NCBI GenBank assembly: GCA_049602155.1
Contig: JBMYRH010000002.1
Span: 1 to 64,000 of the forward strand
Length of the DNA: 64,000 nt
Source: JBMYRH01 sp049602155
Lineage (GTDB): Bacteria > Myxococcota_A > UBA9042 > PHBI01 > JBMYRH01
Direction: 5' to 3'
The position numbers were made by a program, and so were the translations under genes. Within the stretch, counting starts at the first letter, position 1. Every line of letters starts with the position of its first letter. This document shows positions 60,508 through 64,000 of the stretch, one piece after another. The notes under the pieces are model-generated. The model was not told the origin of the DNA. It saw nothing but the letters and a program-made list of their open reading frames with translations, and did no database searches.

Positions 60508-61056
60508 ATGTCGCGTGACGACAACTCACCGCGCGCCCCGTCGAGCCCCCTCGACATCGGGGCGCTCTACACCGCTCACGCCGCGTTCCTCGCGCGGACC
60601 GTGGCGCGGCTCACCGGCGTGGGAGCCCACGTCGATGATGTGGTCCAGGAGGTTTTTTTGATCGCGCATCGCAAACACGCCGTCGTCGCGGAGCACCCTG
60701 ATCCTCGGGGTTGGCTCTACCGGACAGCGCGTCATGTGGTGCAGCATCACCGGCGGAGCATCGCGCGCCGCCTACGCTTGGCGGAGGCGGTCGGTCATGA
60801 GCCCGACACGACCGACGAGCCGCTCCCGGACGAGCAGATGGCGCGTAAGCGTCATGGTGACGCTATCCGGGCTGTCGTCGCGAGCCTCCCCGATAAGCAG
60901 CGCGAGGTCTTTGTCCTCTACGAGCTCGAGCAGCTCAGTGGTGAGGAGATCGCCACCTTGCTTGAGCTGCCGACCGGGACGGTGTGGACGCGTCTGCACC
61001 ACGGGCGGAAGCGCTTCAAAGAGGTTTGGCTGAAGCGTCATGGAGGTCGTCGATGA
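60508..61056 (+). CDS. ECF-type RNA polymerase sigma factor
   Basis: This 182-residue sigma-70-family factor has region 2 (VDDVVQEVFLIAHRKHAVV, GWLYRTARHVVQHHRRS) and region 4 (LPDKQREVFVLYELEQLSGEEIATLLELPTGTVWTRLHHGRKRF, described in parts: DKQREVFVL, LSGEEIATLL, GTVWTRLHHGRKRF). ECF factors respond to envelope or other signals. ATG 60508 follows CAGGG. The next gene, with one membrane segment, overlaps its stop (ATGA) and may be its regulator. Confidence 0.92.
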   Translation: MSRDDNSPRAPSSPLDIGALYTAHAAFLARTVARLTGVGAHVDDVVQEVFLIAHRKHAVVAEHPDPRGWLYRTARHVVQHHRRSIARRLRLAEAVGHEPDTTDEPLPDEQMARKRHGDAIRAVVASLPDKQREVFVLYELEQLSGEEIATLLELPTGTVWTRLHHGRKRFKEVWLKRHGGRR

Positions 61057-62003
61057 ACGATGACGCCCCGACTCGCTTGCGGGATGAGCCTGAGTTCCTG
61101 GCCTTGAGTGGGCTCCGCTTTGAGGACGAAGCGGCGACCGCCGATGTCCTCGATGTAGAAGCAGGGCGCGCCGCGCTTGAGTCCGCAGTGGCCTCTGGTA
61201 CGCCTTCGGTGATGGGGGGCCAAGAGTGGCTGACCACGACAGGCGCGAAAGTCGGGGCCGGGCTCGCGGTGACCGCGACCCTCGCGTCCTTCATGCTCTT
61301 GACTGTGGGCCCGGTTGAGCCTCCGCCGACGGTCAAGCTCCCATCTGTGGTTGCTCCTGTTGTCGCGGAGGAGCCCCCGGTGGAGATCCCTGACCCGCCT
61401 GCGGAGGCTGTCGTCGCGCCCCCCGAAGCGGTGCAGGCTGAGGCGCCCGCTGAGGCGCCTCCGGTGCAGCCATCCGCGGTGAAGCCGACAGCTTCAGCGC
61501 CAAAGGCGCCCGCGCCGCGCCGCCGCTCAGAGCCGAAGAAGACCCAGGCAATCGCCTCGCCACAGCCGCTCTCCCACGCCGAGAACACTGAGCCGACGTC
61601 CACATTGCCAGAGCAATTGGCCCTCTACCAAGCGGGTAAGGAGGCGCTGGCTGCCGGAGATCACGGGGCCGCGCTCAAGGCCTTTGAGTCTTACCGCGCG
61701 ACCTTCCCTGCTGGGACCCTGAGGCGAGAGGTCGGGCTCTCGATGCTGGAGGCGTTGGTGCGTGGCGGGAAGATCAGCCGGGCGAGTCGATTGGCGAAGA
61801 GGCTCTTGGCCTCTGGTGGACTCGGGGCAAGGCGCGCAGAGGTTCGCCGCGTGCTCGGGGAGACACAGGCCCGCTTAGGGCGATGTGACGACGCGGCGTT
61901 GACGTTGGCGACAGCGCTGCAAGAGGGGGCCTCGGGACTGACCCTCGCCGCGGTTGAGGCTGCCGTTTCAGGGTGTCGGAGTAAGCAGGAGGCGTCGCCA
62001 TGA
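61053..62003 (+). CDS. Membrane-anchored TPR-like protein, candidate ECF regulator
   Basis: This 316-residue protein has a short cytoplasmic N-terminus (1-64), one predicted membrane helix (about 65-86: GAKVGAGLAVTATLASFMLLTVG), a Pro/Ala/Glu-rich linker (about 88-180), a basic patch (APRRRSEPKK) and a C-terminal TPR-like region (about 200-310: YQAGKEALAAGDHGAALKAFESY, LARR segments). The cytoplasmic part is Asp/Glu-rich. By position and topology it may act as an anti-sigma-like membrane partner of the ECF factor, but no known anti-sigma zinc motif is seen. It overlaps both neighbours by 4 bp. Confidence 0.75.
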   Translation: MNDDAPTRLRDEPEFLALSGLRFEDEAATADVLDVEAGRAALESAVASGTPSVMGGQEWLTTTGAKVGAGLAVTATLASFMLLTVGPVEPPPTVKLPSVVAPVVAEEPPVEIPDPPAEAVVAPPEAVQAEAPAEAPPVQPSAVKPTASAPKAPAPRRRSEPKKTQAIASPQPLSHAENTEPTSTLPEQLALYQAGKEALAAGDHGAALKAFESYRATFPAGTLRREVGLSMLEALVRGGKISRASRLAKRLLASGGLGARRAEVRRVLGETQARLGRCDDAALTLATALQEGASGLTLAAVEAAVSGCRSKQEASP

Positions 62004-63502
62004 TGCGCCGGTTGATGGTCGTGACGTGTCTCCTTTCGTTCCCTGCGTGCGCCGTCGATTTGACGATCGGCGAGTCAGGTGGGGCAGAGAGTTCAGGAGG
62101 AGCCGACACCTGGTCGGTGTCGCCGGATGGTCAGGATGGGGGCGAGGACGCAGCGGCTGGCTCCGTGCAGCCGGACGTGGAGGGCGAGGAGCAGGTGGAC
62201 GCGCCGGTTAGCCCGGTCTTGGACCCTGATCGTGATGGCCTGTTCGCCGAGATCGAGACGGCGCTGGGGACCGACCCAGACAACGCAGACACCGATGGGG
62301 ACGGACGCTGTGATGGCCCGATCGCCGTCGAGGGCGTCTGCGTGGCGGGTGAGGACGCCAATGGAGACGGGGTCATCAGTGGCGATGAGACGTACCCGCT
62401 CTTGTGGGACAGCGACTTCGACACAGTCGGAGATTACGCAGAGACCAACGGGGCGCTCATCGGGCCTGACACCGACAACGATGGCGTGATCGACGCCCTC
62501 GATGATGACAGCGACGGTGACGGGCTGCAGGACTCGCGCGACGGGGTCGTCGACGTGGACTTTGATGGCGTCGGCAATTGGCGTGATCCAGATGATGACG
62601 GCGATGGGATCCCCACCGCCCTTGAGCACGACGGCGCGGGCTCCTTCGGCGAGATCTTCGGCGTCGACGTCGATGGTGATGGCATCTTCAACCGCTTGGA
62701 TCAGGACAGCGACGGGGACGGGCTCCTCGATCTAGAGGAGGGCGTCGTAGACAGCGACGGCGATCAGATCCCGGCGTTCTTGGACGCGGATCACAATGAT
62801 GGACCTAAAGGCGACCCTGACGGCGACGGCGTCACCACCGAGGACGAACTGGCGGAGGGAACGAACCCCCTCAAGAGCCCGGAGGCGGAGATGGCGACAA
62901 CGGACATCTCTGAAGCGCGTGACGAGTCGACAGACTCCCCTCCTGAGCCGTCAGATCCCGAGGTGACGGATACCGACGCGGACGGCTTGAATGACGCCCT
63001 CGAGGCTGCCATTGGGACAGATACGACCCTGAAGGACACCGACGGTGATGGGCTCTCGGACGCCTTGGAGGCCGGGGATACGCCGGAGTCACCGCCGGAC
63101 AGCGACCTCGATGGTGTCATCGACGCCCTCGACGATGACAGCGACGGGGACGGGGTCTTGGACGCGCTCGAGGGGAGCGATGACACGGACGGTGACGGGA
63201 CGCCCGACTACCTTGATGACGATTCGGACGGAGATGGTCGTTTGGATGCAGAAGAGGGACCGGGGGATAGCGACCTAGATGGCCGCCGTGATTTCGAAGA
63301 TCCAGACGATGAAGATGGCCCCAACGCGGACTACGACGGTGACGGCCTGACGAACGTGCAGGAGTTTGTGCTGGGGACCGATCCGACGCGCGGGGATACC
63401 GACGGAGATGGCATTCAAGACGACATCGAGATCGGCCCTGTCCTCTTTAACCCGACCGACAGCGATGGGGACGGCCTGATCGACGCCCTCGACGCGTTTT
63501 AG
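62000..63502 (+). CDS. Lipoprotein with thrombospondin-type-3-like calcium repeats
   Basis: This 500-residue protein has a signal peptide ending LLSFPAC (lipobox), an acidic Gly/Ser/Asp linker, and then about 20 copies of Asp-rich loops of the type DxDxDGxxD (DTDGDGRCDG, DDDSDGDGLQD, DTDGDGLSDALE, DYDGDGLTNVQE), the pattern of thrombospondin type 3 / calcium-binding repeats. The repeats should bind many Ca2+ ions and form a rigid rod at the cell surface. No enzymatic domain is visible. It is the third gene of the ECF operon, so envelope or calcium stress may control it. Confidence 0.88.
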   Translation: MMRRLMVVTCLLSFPACAVDLTIGESGGAESSGGADTWSVSPDGQDGGEDAAAGSVQPDVEGEEQVDAPVSPVLDPDRDGLFAEIETALGTDPDNADTDGDGRCDGPIAVEGVCVAGEDANGDGVISGDETYPLLWDSDFDTVGDYAETNGALIGPDTDNDGVIDALDDDSDGDGLQDSRDGVVDVDFDGVGNWRDPDDDGDGIPTALEHDGAGSFGEIFGVDVDGDGIFNRLDQDSDGDGLLDLEEGVVDSDGDQIPAFLDADHNDGPKGDPDGDGVTTEDELAEGTNPLKSPEAEMATTDISEARDESTDSPPEPSDPEVTDTDADGLNDALEAAIGTDTTLKDTDGDGLSDALEAGDTPESPPDSDLDGVIDALDDDSDGDGVLDALEGSDDTDGDGTPDYLDDDSDGDGRLDAEEGPGDSDLDGRRDFEDPDDEDGPNADYDGDGLTNVQEFVLGTDPTRGDTDGDGIQDDIEIGPVLFNPTDSDGDGLIDALDAF

Positions 63503-63649
63503 AGCCCCATACCCCCCACATGGCTTGGTCTGTGCGCAGTGTGTGTCGATTGGTCGACCTAATGGCGTGAGGTTTATCCGATCATCGACCGCGCTCGGAG
63601 GCTGTGCTACCGGTTCTGAACGTGACGCAGCTGACCTCAGGAGGGGAGC

Positions 63650-64000
63650 GTGGTCGAACGAACCATCATCGTGGTGATGAGCGGTATGCTCTTCTTAGCT
63701 TGCGGCTCGGGTGACGCCGCGACGGGGACGGAGACCGCCGACGATGTGTCCGAGCCGGTGAGGTCCGCTACGCCCCCAGAAGGGGACATAGACGCGCCCG
63801 TTCGCCCCGCACAAGACGATGTAGAGGAGGTCGCGGAGCCTCTCTGTTCAACCGGCCCTCGCTGGGGCGCGGACGTCCCAGTCGCAGCGCCAGGCGCCTC
63901 GTTGCCGACGTATGCGTGGGCTGAGGCACCGATCGAGGCCCCAGGCTTCACTCACAGCGTCGCCAGTGGTGATCCACTGGCGGACCGCGTCATCCTCTGG
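63650..64000 (+). CDS. PhoD-like phosphatase lipoprotein, 5' part only
   Basis: The frame starts at GTG 63650 after GAGGGGAGC and runs off the right edge (117 codons seen). A signal peptide ends LFLAC (lipobox). An acidic linker follows (about 20-65). The last residues FTHSVASGDPLADRVILW match the N-terminal start of PhoD-type alkaline phosphatases/phosphodiesterases (VASGDPxxDxVxLW). PhoD enzymes release phosphate from esters at the cell surface or periplasm, usually with Ca/Fe. Assignment rests on that one motif because the catalytic part is outside the window. Confidence 0.75.
   Translation, partial: MVERTIIVVMSGMLFLACGSGDAATGTETADDVSEPVRSATPPEGDIDAPVRPAQDDVEEVAEPLCSTGPRWGADVPVAAPGASLPTYAWAEAPIEAPGFTHSVASGDPLADRVILW

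Overview
The window reads as a chromosomal segment of a high-GC, Gram-negative bacterium of the Myxococcota/Bradymonadia type (the former deltaproteobacteria). This placement is an inference. It rests on many short lipoprotein signal peptides followed by acidic linkers, MYXO-CTERM-like tails, cysteine-rich CGDDGCGG and CNGxDDDCDG repeats, thrombospondin-type-3 calcium repeats, and an ECF-sigma/TPR/lipoprotein operon. I see no phage, transposon or CRISPR array. Genes are dense and often overlap by 4 bp (ATGA, GTGA).

Region 1-5.5 kb: a partial repeat lipoprotein, then selD (selenophosphate synthetase, whose own catalytic residue is an in-frame TGA), divergent hslO (Hsp33), and an ABC-F ATPase translationally coupled to a diheme cytochrome lipoprotein. 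Region 5.6-10 kb: a SPASM-type radical SAM enzyme facing a two-gene unit of a B12-binding radical SAM protein and a phytanoyl-CoA-dioxygenase-like enzyme, an uncharacterised set of redox enzymes. Region 10-15 kb: rlmD with an EEP-family lipoprotein, then cysteine-rich lipoproteins. Region 15-18.5 kb: small cytosolic genes (PilZ-like, acyl-CoA-binding protein, cyclophilin, ArsC-like, pseudouridine synthase) and an ArsR-methyltransferase fusion. Region 18.5-24.4 kb: a 1382-residue envelope protein joining an M23 peptidase to a degenerate amidase, then sixA and tatD. Region 24.7-31 kb: a TonB-domain/TonB-dependent-receptor fusion with a partner lipoprotein, and acs. Region 31-40 kb: a lytic transglycosylase, two hydrolases, a MaoC-like protein, a dihydrouridine synthase and a large propeller lipoprotein.

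Region 40-48 kb (minus strand) is a translation block: tRNA-Gln, rplY, pth, hppA (membrane pyrophosphatase with an odd tail), rpsF, rpsR, rplI, and further right def, fmt and a lipoprotein. At 49.8-50.1 kb a cobalamin riboswitch precedes a surface lipoprotein on the minus strand, and a close match to a sigma-54 promoter drives a diguanylate cyclase/radical SAM pair on the plus strand. These are followed by an LvaA/LvaB/LvaC-like trio for 4-hydroxyacyl-CoA catabolism. Region 54-64 kb is envelope biology: a lipoprotein with six CGDDGCGG repeats, a predicted barrel protein, a DUF2330-like protein with a MYXO-CTERM-like tail, an ECF sigma operon with a calcium-repeat lipoprotein, and the start of a PhoD-like phosphatase.

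The items most worth a second look are the Sec-containing SelD, the B12 riboswitch on an unassigned lipoprotein, the radical SAM/B12/dioxygenase cluster, the M23-pseudo-amidase fusion, and the Cys/Asp plus PAAK tail on the pyrophosphatase.
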